From positions 1 to 64,000 of the forward strand of contig NZ_VWSJ01000002.1 of assembly GCF_009690845.1 (NCBI RefSeq): a stretch of DNA of 64,000 nt. Reading direction: 5' to 3'. How positions within the stretch are numbered: the stretch's first letter is position 1; the number at the start of each line of letters is the position of its first letter. The notes under the pieces are model-generated. The model had not been told where the DNA came from. It worked only from the letters and a program-made list of their open reading frames with translations, and searched no databases. The stretch is from Campylobacter portucalensis. GTDB lineage: Bacteria > Campylobacterota > Campylobacteria > Campylobacterales > Campylobacteraceae. Positions 38,513 through 47,319 of the stretch are shown here, piece after piece. The position numbers were made by a program, and so were the translations under genes.

Positions 38513-39183
38513 TTTATATATCCTTTTTTATAGTTATAAAACGCTTCTACTAACGAACAAATCGCATAAATCAAAGCTATACTCATATAAAAAAATCCAA
38601 ACTCATTGTGATAAAAGCTTTTATAAATATCAGGTAAAATTTCAAAATATAAATATAAAAATGCTAAGCTAATTACTAAATTTAAAATAACTTGCTTTTT
38701 TATAGGATTTATTATAATTCCTCCTGCTAAAATATATAAAATAGTTCCAAAATAAAAGTTTTGTAAAAGTGATAAATTTATAATGCTTATAAACTCTTTA
38801 TGATAAAAATTTGACAGTATTAAATTTAAAAAAACAAACTCTAAAAAATATGCAAAACAAACAAAAAGAAGTCCGATAAATACTATATAAGAGATATTTT
38901 TAAAAGTAGAATTTGGAAAATGTAGGCTTAATCTTAAGCGTCCGTTTATCCTTTCTTTTGAAAAAACCAAAATGCCTATAACTAAAGCAAAGATGAGATT
39001 AAAATCATCAAGCCTATTAAAGCTAAAGCCTTTTTCATACAAAAAGCTTAAATTTAGCATAACTGCATCATTTTGTTTAACAAAGCTATCAAGCCCAAAA
39101 GCTATGTAGAGTAAAAAACAAGCTATTATCCCTATAAATACAAAATAAATCTCTTTAAATTTATAAAACTCTTTTTTTATCAT
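38509..39183 (-). CDS. ABC transporter permease (ABC-2 type)
   Basis: A 224-residue hydrophobic protein with about six membrane segments and no signal peptide. It lies between the ATPase and DUF4857 genes, with one-base and four-base overlaps, so it is the membrane subunit of that exporter. The substrate cannot be told from sequence; the neighbourhood suggests iron or siderophore-related traffic or outer-membrane biogenesis. Confidence 0.8.
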   Translation of the reverse strand: MIKKEFYKFKEIYFVFIGIIACFLLYIAFGLDSFVKQNDAVMLNLSFLYEKGFSFNRLDDFNLIFALVIGILVFSKERINGRLRLSLHFPNSTFKNISYIVFIGLLFVCFAYFLEFVFLNLILSNFYHKEFISIINLSLLQNFYFGTILYILAGGIIINPIKKQVILNLVISLAFLYLYFEILPDIYKSFYHNEFGFFYMSIALIYAICSLVEAFYNYKKGYIK

Positions 39184-40024
39184 TAATACCGTCCTGTATA
39201 TCCTAAAAATGCATCTTCAAAACTTAAATTTAACTCTTTTGAATTTGATGGAGGGCTGTCTATAAAACCATAAATTTCAAGTCTATTATCAAATTCAAGG
39301 CTACTTGTTATGCCTTTTATGCTGGTTAAATTTGTACTTTTTTCTAAAGCATAGCCTTTAAATTTATCTCTAAATTCTTTATAATCCATACTTAAAGGGG
39401 GCTTATTTTTTTGCATTATAATTATCTCATCAAGAAGCGTGTCAAGGTCATTTACGATATGAGTTGTCATTAAGACGCTTTTTTCTCCACTTTTTAAATA
39501 CTCTTTTAAATAGTCAATAAAAAGCCTTCTATATCCAGTATCAAGCCCAAGCGAATAATCATCTAAAATCAAAAGTTCAGGGCTACTTGCAAAAATTAGC
39601 CCTAAAACGACTTGAGATCTTTGCCCACAAGATAGACTAGAAATTTTTTGACTCATATCAACACCAAGTTTTGAAAAAAGCTCAAAAAATCTCTCTTTTT
39701 TAAAGGTTTTTTTATACTGCTTAGCATAAATTTGATATAAATCTTTGATTTTTAAATAATCATATGTGATATGTCCTTCATATAAAAGCCCGATTTTTGC
39801 TTTAGTTTTAGCACTTAAATTTGAACTATCTTCGCCATAAATTAAGCATTTTCCACTAGTTGGGGCTAAATTTCCCATCAAGATATTTATCGTTGTGCTT
39901 TTTCCTACTCCGTTTTTGCCTAAAAGCCCTACAACTTTTCCCTTTTTTAAAGTGAAATTTAGGTTTTCATAGATTTTTTTTTTCCAAAATAGTGAGTTAA
40001 ATTTATACACTCTACTGCGTTCAT
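39183..40024 (-). CDS. ABC transporter ATP-binding protein, out of frame at a poly(A) tract
   Basis: An ABC ATPase with Walker A LLGKNGVGKSTTIN, signature LSCGQRSQV and Walker B LLILDDYSLGLD (Asp where the catalytic Glu usually sits). The natural start is ATG at 40024, with AAGGAG overlapping the end of tonB; it reads MNAVECINLTHYFGKKK, a normal ABC N-terminus. A run of ten A (T10 at 39974-39983 on +) then puts it out of frame with the rest; eleven A would restore a 280-residue protein. In the given sequence the body can only be read from a GTG at 40010 that has no ribosome site. Either a phase-variable OFF state, decay or a sequencing error. Confidence 0.85.
39974..39983 (-). repeat. Homopolymeric A10 tract in the ABC ATPase 5' end
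   Basis: Ten consecutive A on the coding strand after codon 14 of the gene that starts at 40024. One more A joins the well-formed N-terminus to the rest of the protein. Tracts of this length slip readily in Campylobacterota. Confidence 0.8.
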
Positions 40025-40025
40025 T

Positions 40026-40880
40026 TTACTCCTTTAAGTTAAAATTTATAGGCACAGTTATACTTTTTCCAATTGCTTCAGATGGAAAATCAATTTTTGC
40101 TTTATCTATGATTTTTAAGGCGTGCTCATCAAGTATTTTTATCCCTGAACTTTGCTTTATTTTTAAAATTTCAAAGCTATTTTTATTTCTTAATTGAAAA
40201 GTAATTATTACTCTACCTTCTGCTCTCATTTTCTTTGCTCTATCTGGGTATGTTTTGTGCTTTAAAATAGCTTGATAGATAAGTCCGTTTAAATTTAATC
40301 CACCGCTAGAGCCACTTATTCCACTTGCTAAATTTCCACCTGCTATATTTGCATCGTTTAAGCCAACTACGGTTGAGGCTTTAGTTGAGGCACTACTTTT
40401 TACGCTTGCTACGTTGCAATCCTTACAGGGCTTTTTGATAGGTTTTTTCTCAACTTTTTTCTTTTTAGGTTGTTTTTTAACCTCTTTTATGGGCTCTTTT
40501 AGGGGAGTTTTTTTCTCTACTATACTCTCATCTATTTCAGGAATAGGCTCGATCAGCTCTACAACCTCATCTATAATATTTTCTTCTACTGCTTCAACAT
40601 CTTCTACTATTTTAGGCATATCATCATTTGATTCTATACTATCTATATCTGAAATTTGTTTATCTATTAAATCTTGTCTAGCACTTAATTCGGTATTTGT
40701 CTGAGTGGAGGCTATTTGAACAAAAACTAAGCTAAAAGCCCCACCCATCATCGCTTCATCTCCAAAATTTATCTCATCATCTTTGCTATTAGTTATGGCA
40801 TAGTATATCCCTAGTGCAAAAGTGTGAAGCGATATAGAGATAGCTAAAGAGATTAAAAGCCTTTTTGTATCTTTATTCAT
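40026..40880 (-). CDS. tonB: Energy transducer TonB
   Basis: A 284-residue inner-membrane protein: N-terminal helix (about 8-27), a long acidic then lysine/proline-rich periplasmic stretch (PLKEPIKEVKKQPKKKK), a serine/glycine linker, and the C-terminal TonB domain (KHKTYPDRAKKMRAEGRVIITF, then SITVPINFNL). It transmits proton-motive energy from ExbB-ExbD to outer-membrane receptors. It overlaps exbD by 8 bp, and its last codons contain the ribosome site of the ABC ATPase gene. Confidence 0.93.
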   Translation of the reverse strand: MNKDTKRLLISLAISISLHTFALGIYYAITNSKDDEINFGDEAMMGGAFSLVFVQIASTQTNTELSARQDLIDKQISDIDSIESNDDMPKIVEDVEAVEENIIDEVVELIEPIPEIDESIVEKKTPLKEPIKEVKKQPKKKKVEKKPIKKPCKDCNVASVKSSASTKASTVVGLNDANIAGGNLASGISGSSGGLNLNGLIYQAILKHKTYPDRAKKMRAEGRVIITFQLRNKNSFEILKIKQSSGIKILDEHALKIIDKAKIDFPSEAIGKSITVPINFNLKE

Positions 40881-41259
40881 TCTTTATCTCAGTCATAATG
40901 AGAAAATTTGATAGATTATGTTTTTTTAGAAGCTGAACGATCTCAACAAAACTTTTAAAATGAGCCTTTTCATCTCCTTTAAAAATAAGTGGAGTTTCTT
41001 TATTTAAGTCTTGTAAATTTAGCTTTAAAGTTTCTAAATCAACCACCATATCATCAAATTTAATACTTCCATCATCATAAAGTGAAATTTCAACTCTTTG
41101 CTTAGGAAAGTCATCGCTACTTTCGCCACTTTTAGGTAGAGTCATATCGATTTTGCCATACTCTATAAAGCTTGCCGCACATAAAACTATAGCAAGCAAA
41201 ACAAGCATAACATCTATCAAAGGAACGACATTGAGCTTAAAATCATTTTCTATTTTCAT
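40873..41259 (-). CDS. exbD: Biopolymer transport protein ExbD
   Basis: A 128-residue protein with an N-terminal transmembrane helix carrying the proton-path aspartate (PLIDVMLVLLAIVL) and a periplasmic domain. It forms the TonB motor with ExbB. Its ATG overlaps the TGA of the reconstructed exbB frame (ATGA), which supports that frame as the real exbB end. Confidence 0.93.
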   Translation of the reverse strand: MKIENDFKLNVVPLIDVMLVLLAIVLCAASFIEYGKIDMTLPKSGESSDDFPKQRVEISLYDDGSIKFDDMVVDLETLKLNLQDLNKETPLIFKGDEKAHFKSFVEIVQLLKKHNLSNFLIMTEIKNE

Positions 41260-41676
41260 AACTCATTATCTCTTTCATATATAGTTACGTTTTTTTGAGC
41301 CAATCTTATAAAAAAACTATAAAGCGTAGGTATAGCCACTAAAAGCCCAAATGCTGTTACATAAAGTGCAGTTGAAAGACCTGCCATATATAGTTGCTGT
41401 ATTAAAATCCCCACTCAAACCCATATCATAAAAAACTATAATTATGCCTATAACAGTTCCTAGTAATCCAACATAAGGGGTATTTGCTCCAATTGCCCCA
41501 ATACCTGTTAAATTTCTAGTTAGATCTATTTCTAAATCTTGCAAAGTCTTATATCTATTCATATCAAAAGTCATAAAAAATATAATTCTTTCTATGCTTA
41601 AAGTAATAATTATAAACCCCATAAATCCAAGCGTTCCAAAAATCATTAAATCAATATATTTGCTTAAAAACTCCAT
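41256..41676 (-). pseudogene. exbB: ExbB motor protein with a one-base frameshift
   Basis: The first 90 residues (EFLSKYIDLMIFGTLGFMG ... GANTPYVGLLGTVIGIIIVFYDMGLSG) are normal ExbB/MotA-type sequence. At a run of four G (C4 at 41409-41412 on +) the frame shifts and the read product ends in a short nonsense tail at 41317. Removing one G continues as ILIQQLYMAGLSTALYVTA and FGLLVAIPTLYSFFIRLAQK, normal third-helix ExbB sequence, and stops at 41256 overlapping the exbD ATG. The repaired protein would have about 139 residues. A sequencing error, real decay or slippage are all possible. Confidence 0.85.
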
Positions 41677-41688
41677 TTTATCTCCAAG

Positions 41689-44235
41689 TTACCATTTATA
41701 TCCAAATTCTAACCAAAACTGACGCCCATTGTCATATTTTTCATAGCCTTTATCAAGCATTACTACATTTTTTTCATTTAAAACATTATTTATATCAAGC
41801 GAAACGTAAGCTTTTTGATTTTTAGCAGTTGGTATATCTAAAACAACTCTTGAGTCCCAAACAAATGTTTCATCAAAATCTTTATCTATATAATTTATAT
41901 ATCTTCTTCCCCCAATATCAACTCTGCCATCAGCTACAGTTGCTTTAAAACCACCTTGAAGAGTAAAGAAATTTGACCAAGTTAAATTTATAAGAGGAAT
42001 TTGAGTTATGGTTGATAAAGTTACAGTCCAAGGAGTATCGTTATCGTTATCAGGAAGTTCGCTTTTGTGGATTATATTTCCTTTATATGCAACTCTACTT
42101 GCTCTTTCATACCCTAAATCATAGATATCATCATAGGTATTAAAATTTCTATTTGTATCTATATAGTTATAAGATATCTCAAAGCTATTTTTTATGCTAG
42201 CTATCTCAAATGGGCTTAAAGTTTTTAAACTTATAGTATAGATATTTGAATTACTTCTTCCATTGTTTGTATAGATATTATAATTCCTTGCTAAATTTAC
42301 ACCATCGCCAGCAGGAAGTCCGGCTGCTTGATTAGTCATTTGTCTAATTAAATCTCTTCCTTTTCTTCTTAAATATTTTGCATTTAATTGGAAATTCCTA
42401 AATTTTTGAGATAGTCCTAATGCAAACTCATCATCATAAGGAACATCTAGATCTGTAAATTTATAGTTATTAGCCCTAGTGCTATCATATATCCACGGTG
42501 AGTTTGGATTTGCTCTTTTATACGTGCTTCTTAGGGATTGTCTATTTTCTTTTAATTTATATGCAAAAATGCTTCTTCCATAGTATCTATTATATCCACC
42601 AAAAATATTTGTTTTATCATCATTAAAAAGATCTAAATTTGCATTTATTCTAGGAGCAATATTTAAATCTCCCATATAGTCATTTTTATCTATCCTAACT
42701 CCAGGTCTAAAAGTAAATCTTTCAATCTCAATACTATCTTCTAAATAAAAGCTAAAATATTTTAAATCAGCCTTAGTTTTACCTGAGTAATAATTATATT
42801 CATCAAAATACTGACCATTCCAACCTTTGATTTTTTTAGTGGGTATGACAGGCTCGTTTAAGCAAAATATATCATTTTTATTGCAAGTAAAACTACCTAA
42901 ATTTTTAGCAACAACTGCGTGATAATAAGGCTTTGTTATGTCATACTTAGCATCTGTTTTTTCAAAACTAAATCCGGTAATAAATTTATGAGTTGTAAAT
43001 CCTAAATCAAACTCATTAAACTCCATATCAAGACTGTAGTTAAATTTATCTTGCTTTTGTTCTACATCTCCACCCACTCCTTCTATAACAGTTGTAGTTC
43101 TACTGGGTGTAAATCCGAGACGATTTTGTGTCTTATACCAAACAAGCATTTTATTTGTATTAGTGTTTCTTGACATCTCAGATTTTGTATAGCTTAGGTT
43201 TTGAGTTAATTTTCCTAGATTAAATTTATATTCTATATTTAGTGCAGTTGTTAGTCCTCCGCCTTGAATTTCGGCTTTTGCATTTTCACCACCTATACTA
43301 TAATAAGTTGCTTCATAAGGTGCATACATTATACTTGGTCTAATGATTAAATTATCATTTGCAAAGTAAATTCCTTTTAAAAAGAAATTTTCATTTTCTC
43401 TTTTTAGCTCTCTTTTTTCATTTAGTTTTGATTTATCATCGTAATCTTTACTATACATTCTTTGCAAAATTTCAGATTTTGTTCTATTATAGTTCATAAG
43501 AAGTCCAAAATTTTCAATTACATATCCATCAAGTATAATGCTTGTTTTAAATTTCTTAAAATCAGGCTGAAAATTTGAATTTGTAGCGTAGTCAAAATCA
43601 TCTTGTCTATTTTTGTTGATATGAAATTTTTGCAAACTATCAGAAGTATGCCTAAAGCTTACTTTTCCATTAAATCTATATCTTGGATCTCTTGTTTTAG
43701 CCCTTACAACTCCGCCTTGGAAATTTCCATATTTAGCTGAAACTGAGCTATCCATAACCTCAATGCTTTCAAGTAGATTGGTATCAACGCCTATGCCTTG
43801 GGATGGATTTGTTAAAAATGGTGTTATATTTGCCACACTTCCAGTTGATAAAACACCACCTTTTGGATTAATATCGTTGTTTATATTTACTCCATCAAGC
43901 AAGAAGTTGTTTTGATAAACTTCAGCACCGTTTATTGAGATATTTTGTTGGATTATCTCGCCTGAGTTTTGAGAAGTTCTCTCACCTCTACTAACCCTAG
44001 CATTTGGGTTTCTTTTTATGATATCTGAAATTGTGCCATCGCCAGCATTTGTATTGTCTAAATACTCTCTTGTGTAAGTTAAAGAGCTATTAAAAGCACT
44101 GCTTTTTATAATGCCATTTTTAAAATTTATATCGTTTAAATTTGCATTAACATTTACATCTTCTAAGATTACGTCGCTCCCCGCATAACTTAAACTATAT
44201 ATTGTTATTAAAAATAATAATGATATTTTATTCAT
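41689..44235 (-). CDS. TonB-dependent outer-membrane receptor
   Basis: An 848-residue receptor with signal peptide (cleavage near SLSYAGS), a plug domain (TISDIIKRNPNARVSRG, then QNISINGAEVYQNNFLLDG and a KYGNFQGGVVRAKTRDP end) and a barrel with terminal strand ending WLEFGYKW. The plug differs from the haemoglobin/transferrin type seen at 34288, so the ligand is likely a small chelate or siderophore; it cannot be named. It heads the exbB-exbD-tonB-ABC operon, an order like the C. jejuni Cj0178-exbB1-exbD1-tonB1 group. GGAGGG precedes the ATG. Confidence 0.87.
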   Translation of the reverse strand: MNKISLLFLITIYSLSYAGSDVILEDVNVNANLNDINFKNGIIKSSAFNSSLTYTREYLDNTNAGDGTISDIIKRNPNARVSRGERTSQNSGEIIQQNISINGAEVYQNNFLLDGVNINNDINPKGGVLSTGSVANITPFLTNPSQGIGVDTNLLESIEVMDSSVSAKYGNFQGGVVRAKTRDPRYRFNGKVSFRHTSDSLQKFHINKNRQDDFDYATNSNFQPDFKKFKTSIILDGYVIENFGLLMNYNRTKSEILQRMYSKDYDDKSKLNEKRELKRENENFFLKGIYFANDNLIIRPSIMYAPYEATYYSIGGENAKAEIQGGGLTTALNIEYKFNLGKLTQNLSYTKSEMSRNTNTNKMLVWYKTQNRLGFTPSRTTTVIEGVGGDVEQKQDKFNYSLDMEFNEFDLGFTTHKFITGFSFEKTDAKYDITKPYYHAVVAKNLGSFTCNKNDIFCLNEPVIPTKKIKGWNGQYFDEYNYYSGKTKADLKYFSFYLEDSIEIERFTFRPGVRIDKNDYMGDLNIAPRINANLDLFNDDKTNIFGGYNRYYGRSIFAYKLKENRQSLRSTYKRANPNSPWIYDSTRANNYKFTDLDVPYDDEFALGLSQKFRNFQLNAKYLRRKGRDLIRQMTNQAAGLPAGDGVNLARNYNIYTNNGRSNSNIYTISLKTLSPFEIASIKNSFEISYNYIDTNRNFNTYDDIYDLGYERASRVAYKGNIIHKSELPDNDNDTPWTVTLSTITQIPLINLTWSNFFTLQGGFKATVADGRVDIGGRRYINYIDKDFDETFVWDSRVVLDIPTAKNQKAYVSLDINNVLNEKNVVMLDKGYEKYDNGRQFWLEFGYKW

Positions 44236-44400
44236 AATTTTCCCTCCGTTAAATTTGTAATTTTATTAGAAAATAGACTATAAATTTAAGATAATAAAGT
44301 TTAGCTACAAATATATAAACTTCCAATCATAAAACAAACTCTATTTTTCTGCAAGCTTTTTAAAAATTTATAAAATATCTTAAATATACTTTCAATTTTT

Positions 44401-44413
44401 AAAATTATTATCA
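44401..44413 (-). promoter_or_regulatory. Possible Fur-like box before the receptor/TonB operon
   Basis: On the - strand TGATAATAATTTT matches 11 of 13 positions of the Fur box half TGATAATCATTAT. It lies about 165 bases before the receptor start, so its role depends on where the promoter is. Confidence 0.3.
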
Positions 44414-44506
44414 GTAATTTTAATGAAATTAACTTAAAATTTAACTTAATTTTATACTAATGTTGAGAATTTAAAAAATAATAAATTTATATAAAAAAGT
44501 CTTAAA

Positions 44507-44582
44507 TGGCGACCCTTGGAGGATTTGAACCGCCGTTTTTGCACTGAGAATGCAATGTCCTGAGCCACTAGACGAAAGGGTC
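44507..44582 (-). tRNA. tRNA-Glu (anticodon CUC), unusual
   Basis: A 76-nt cloverleaf with encoded CCA. Acceptor GACCCTT/AAGGGTC pairs fully; D arm GTC..GAC; anticodon stem TTGCA/TGCAA with loop TTCTCAG, which reads CTC, a glutamate (GAG) anticodon; T loop TTCAAAT. The usual tRNA-Glu has loop CTTTCAC (UUC). The T stem GGCGG/CCTCC has a C-U mismatch in its middle. It may be a second, specialised or decaying tRNA-Glu. Confidence 0.85.
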
Positions 44583-44638
44583 TTGAAAGTTCAATTTTAG
44601 AATTAGATTATTAAAATAAATTTAAAATTTTATCAAAT

Positions 44639-44887
44639 TTACTCCTTATTTGTGTTATTTTTTGTGTAAAGTTTAGTGTGATAGTAAGAAAATCCTACCA
44701 ACGCAGCACCTGAGATTATGTGTAAATTTTTACCAAATTTACTTTTTGTGTTAAAAGCACTCAAAACAACAAGCCCCATAGAGATAGTCATTCCAAGCTT
44801 TGCTATCTCTTTTTGAGTTGTTATATCAAGAAATTTCGTCTTTTTTTCTTTTGCTAAATTTTCTTTTTGCATTTGAACTAGCTTCAT
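44639..44887 (-). CDS. Small two-helix membrane protein of the ferrosome-like operon
   Basis: An 82-residue protein with a charged N-terminus and two hydrophobic helices (about 29-45 GMTISMGLVVLSA and 53-68 IISGAALVGFSYY). AGGAG lies nine bases before its ATG. It is the last gene of the operon and overlaps the preceding 38-codon gene by 62 bp in another frame. No family recognised. Confidence 0.7.
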   Translation of the reverse strand: MKLVQMQKENLAKEKKTKFLDITTQKEIAKLGMTISMGLVVLSAFNTKSKFGKNLHIISGAALVGFSYYHTKLYTKNNTNKE

Positions 44888-44942
44888 AAATCATCACTCC
44901 TGTAATCACTAATAAAACAGAATTTATTAAAACAAATGGCAT
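44826..44942 (-). CDS. 38-residue single-helix membrane peptide
   Basis: A short gene with GAGGA placed well before its ATG (on the - strand TTGAGGATTTTATATG). The product starts MPFVLINSVLLVITGVMIYEAS, one membrane helix, and ends in a strongly basic tail (AKRKFSKRKKDEIS). It lies between the P-type ATPase gene and the 82-residue gene, and contains the ribosome site of the latter. Small single-helix proteins accompany many transport ATPases. Confidence 0.6.
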   Translation of the reverse strand: MPFVLINSVLLVITGVMIYEASSNAKRKFSKRKKDEIS

Positions 44943-44981
44943 ATAAAATCCTCAATTATGATAGATGCTATTGTATTAAAT

Positions 44982-47039
44982 TTACTCTGATTTCTTGCTT
45001 AAATTTATACCTTTTATTGAATTTAGTAAAAGCCCAATTGTAGTTCCATTGTGTAAAACTGCAGTAATTGCAGGGCTTAGACGACCGATAGTTGCACCAA
45101 ATAAAATTAATGAGTTAATTAAAACCGTGATTTTAAAATTTTTATTTATTAAATTCATGGTTTTGTTTGCTAGCTCTTTTGTCGTTGCAACTGCATAAAA
45201 ATCATCTTTCAACAAGCTAATATCAGCCGTAACTTTTGCTATATCAGCACCTCTTTGCATACTTATACCTACATTTGCTTTAACTAAAGATGGTGCATCA
45301 TTTATTCCATCGCCACAAAAAGTAATATTTTTGCCGCTATTTATTAAATTTTCTATAATCTTTGCTTTATCAGTTGGTAAAAGCTCAGCATAAAAATTAT
45401 CTATACCCAAATCTTTTGCTACTTTTGCAGCCTTATCCTTAATATCTCCTGTAAGCATCACAATCTCTTTTACGCCAAGATTTTTTAGTTTTTTAATGGT
45501 AGCTTTTGCATTTGATCTTATCTCGTCTTTTAACGTGATAATGCCAAGTAATTTTTTATCATAAGCTATATAAAGCACAGCACACCCCGTATTTAAAGCA
45601 CTTTGAATTTCTTGAGTATTTTCCTGAAATGAAACTTTTTCATCATCTTCTAAAAAGTGCCTACTGCCAATTAATACCTCTTTTTTATTATAGTGTGTTT
45701 TTATGCCATGAGCTACTATAAATTCAACCTCATCGTGGTGCATATGTTCAAAACCTAGCTTCTTTGCAGCATCCACAACAGCTTCTGCTATTGGATGGAA
45801 ATAATGTTCTTCAACGCTAGCGGCTAAATTTAAAAGACTCTCTTTATCCCAAAATTCATCAAAGCTAATAACATCTTGAACCCTTAAAACCCCATTTGTT
45901 AAAGTGCCAGTTTTATCAAAAACAAAAACATCGCTTTTTGCTAAAGCTTCAATAGATTTAGCACCTTTTATTAAAATTCCTGCTTTTCCTGCTTTTGAAA
46001 TGCTACTTTTAAAAGCAACTGGTGTTGGAAGTTTTAAAGCACAAGAATAATCAGCTTGCAAAACCGATGCTACACTTGTTGTGTTTTTGTTTATAAGATA
46101 TGAAATGCCTGCTAAACTTAGAGTTAAAGGAACTAATTTATCAGCAAGTTTTGTGGCTTTTAATCCTATTTGAGACTTTTCATTAAGAGAATTTTGGATA
46201 TATTTTTTTATACGTTGCGTGCTTGTATTTTCTCCTGAAAATTCTGTCCAAATTTTAATCTTTCCTTCTTCAACAACAGTTCCACTCATTACGTGTTGCC
46301 CGCGTTCTTTTATAATAGAGCCTGCCTCTCCTGTCATAGATACTTGATTTATACTAGCACTACCTTCAACTATATATCCATCAATAGCAATACTCTCTCC
46401 AGCCCCAACTACTACAATATCACCTTTTTTAATATCATTAGCACTTATTTTTTTAAGAACTTTTTTTTCGTTTTCTATTATTTCGACCCAAGCTTCTTTG
46501 ATATTAGGCTTAGCTAATTCCTTGATTAAATCATCGCTTTTATGGATAGTGCTTTCTTCCATATATTCGCCTATACTTAGCATTAAATTTGTACTATTGG
46601 CTGCTAAATAATCTTTTCTAAAAAGAGATATTGTAATTGCAAGAGCTTCTAAGACTTTTGATGTAAGACCTTGTTTTAAAAGCTCATAAAATCCCTCTCT
46701 TAGGACAGGAAATGATGAAGATATACTAACCAAAGCTTTTGATTTTGTTAAAAATGGAGTTATCAAGCAAGAAATACCAGCAATGGCTATATTTTTCTTG
46801 CTGATAGAATTTTGTTGTTTTGTAGTTAGTGAAATTTTAGAAATTTTTTCCAAAATTTCATCTAAATTTCCATTGAATTTCAAAACAATGCATTGAGAAA
46901 TTTTATTAACCCTAACTCCAAAAACTCCATCTAAATTTGAGATTTCATTTTCTAAATTTCTTTCATCAGTATTGCGTTTTAATCCATTATGCAAAAATCT
47001 AACGCGATTTTTAGTTTGATGAACTATTTTAAAACTCAT
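44982..47039 (-). CDS. P1B-type metal-transporting ATPase (FezB-like)
   Basis: A P-type ATPase of 685 residues. The N-terminus has an HMA2-like domain with RVRF (KIVHQTKNRVRFLHNG). Catalytic motifs are complete: DKTGTLTNG (about residue 375), TGEAGS actuator loop, HP motif (YFHPIAEAV), GDGINDAPSL. In the membrane helix where copper and zinc pumps have CPC it reads DYSCALKLPTP, so only one cysteine remains. That, plus its company of HMA2, ferritin-like and tiny membrane proteins, points to the P1B-6-type pumps of ferrosome (fez) clusters, which load iron into organelles. Start at 47039 has GAAGAAA before it and overlaps the YtxH-like gene by 11 bp. Confidence 0.85.
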   Translation of the reverse strand: MSFKIVHQTKNRVRFLHNGLKRNTDERNLENEISNLDGVFGVRVNKISQCIVLKFNGNLDEILEKISKISLTTKQQNSISKKNIAIAGISCLITPFLTKSKALVSISSSFPVLREGFYELLKQGLTSKVLEALAITISLFRKDYLAANSTNLMLSIGEYMEESTIHKSDDLIKELAKPNIKEAWVEIIENEKKVLKKISANDIKKGDIVVVGAGESIAIDGYIVEGSASINQVSMTGEAGSIIKERGQHVMSGTVVEEGKIKIWTEFSGENTSTQRIKKYIQNSLNEKSQIGLKATKLADKLVPLTLSLAGISYLINKNTTSVASVLQADYSCALKLPTPVAFKSSISKAGKAGILIKGAKSIEALAKSDVFVFDKTGTLTNGVLRVQDVISFDEFWDKESLLNLAASVEEHYFHPIAEAVVDAAKKLGFEHMHHDEVEFIVAHGIKTHYNKKEVLIGSRHFLEDDEKVSFQENTQEIQSALNTGCAVLYIAYDKKLLGIITLKDEIRSNAKATIKKLKNLGVKEIVMLTGDIKDKAAKVAKDLGIDNFYAELLPTDKAKIIENLINSGKNITFCGDGINDAPSLVKANVGISMQRGADIAKVTADISLLKDDFYAVATTKELANKTMNLINKNFKITVLINSLILFGATIGRLSPAITAVLHNGTTIGLLLNSIKGINLSKKSE

Positions 47040-47319
47040 TTTCTTCAAGCTCTGCTTTTGCATCTTCAAATCTCTCTTTTATCTCTTCACTTCCAGCTTG
47101 AATTAATTGATTGATTTTAAGGATTGATTTAAATAGTGTTTGTTGAGCTTTTTCGTTTGTTAAAAGATATGCACCAACTGCTCCAATAACTGCACCTTGA
47201 AAAAAACTAGCAGAGTTAAAGCTATTAGGCAATAAAGATCCTAAAATTCCGCTATTTTGAGAATTTGATAAATTATGTTGTATTTTTTCTTGATTTTGTT
47301 GAATGTATGGATTTTTCAT
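47029..47319 (-). CDS. YtxH-like small membrane protein
   Basis: A 96-residue protein: polar glutamine-rich N-terminus, a glycine-spaced hydrophobic helix (GAVIGAVGAYLLTNEKAQQ, about 43-61), and a charged amphipathic helix ending AKAELEENEF. The hydrophobic glycine segment followed by a NEK-type turn resembles YtxH proteins. AAGGAG lies before its ATG, which overlaps the stop of the previous gene. Confidence 0.75.
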   Translation of the reverse strand: MKNPYIQQNQEKIQHNLSNSQNSGILGSLLPNSFNSASFFQGAVIGAVGAYLLTNEKAQQTLFKSILKINQLIQAGSEEIKERFEDAKAELEENEF

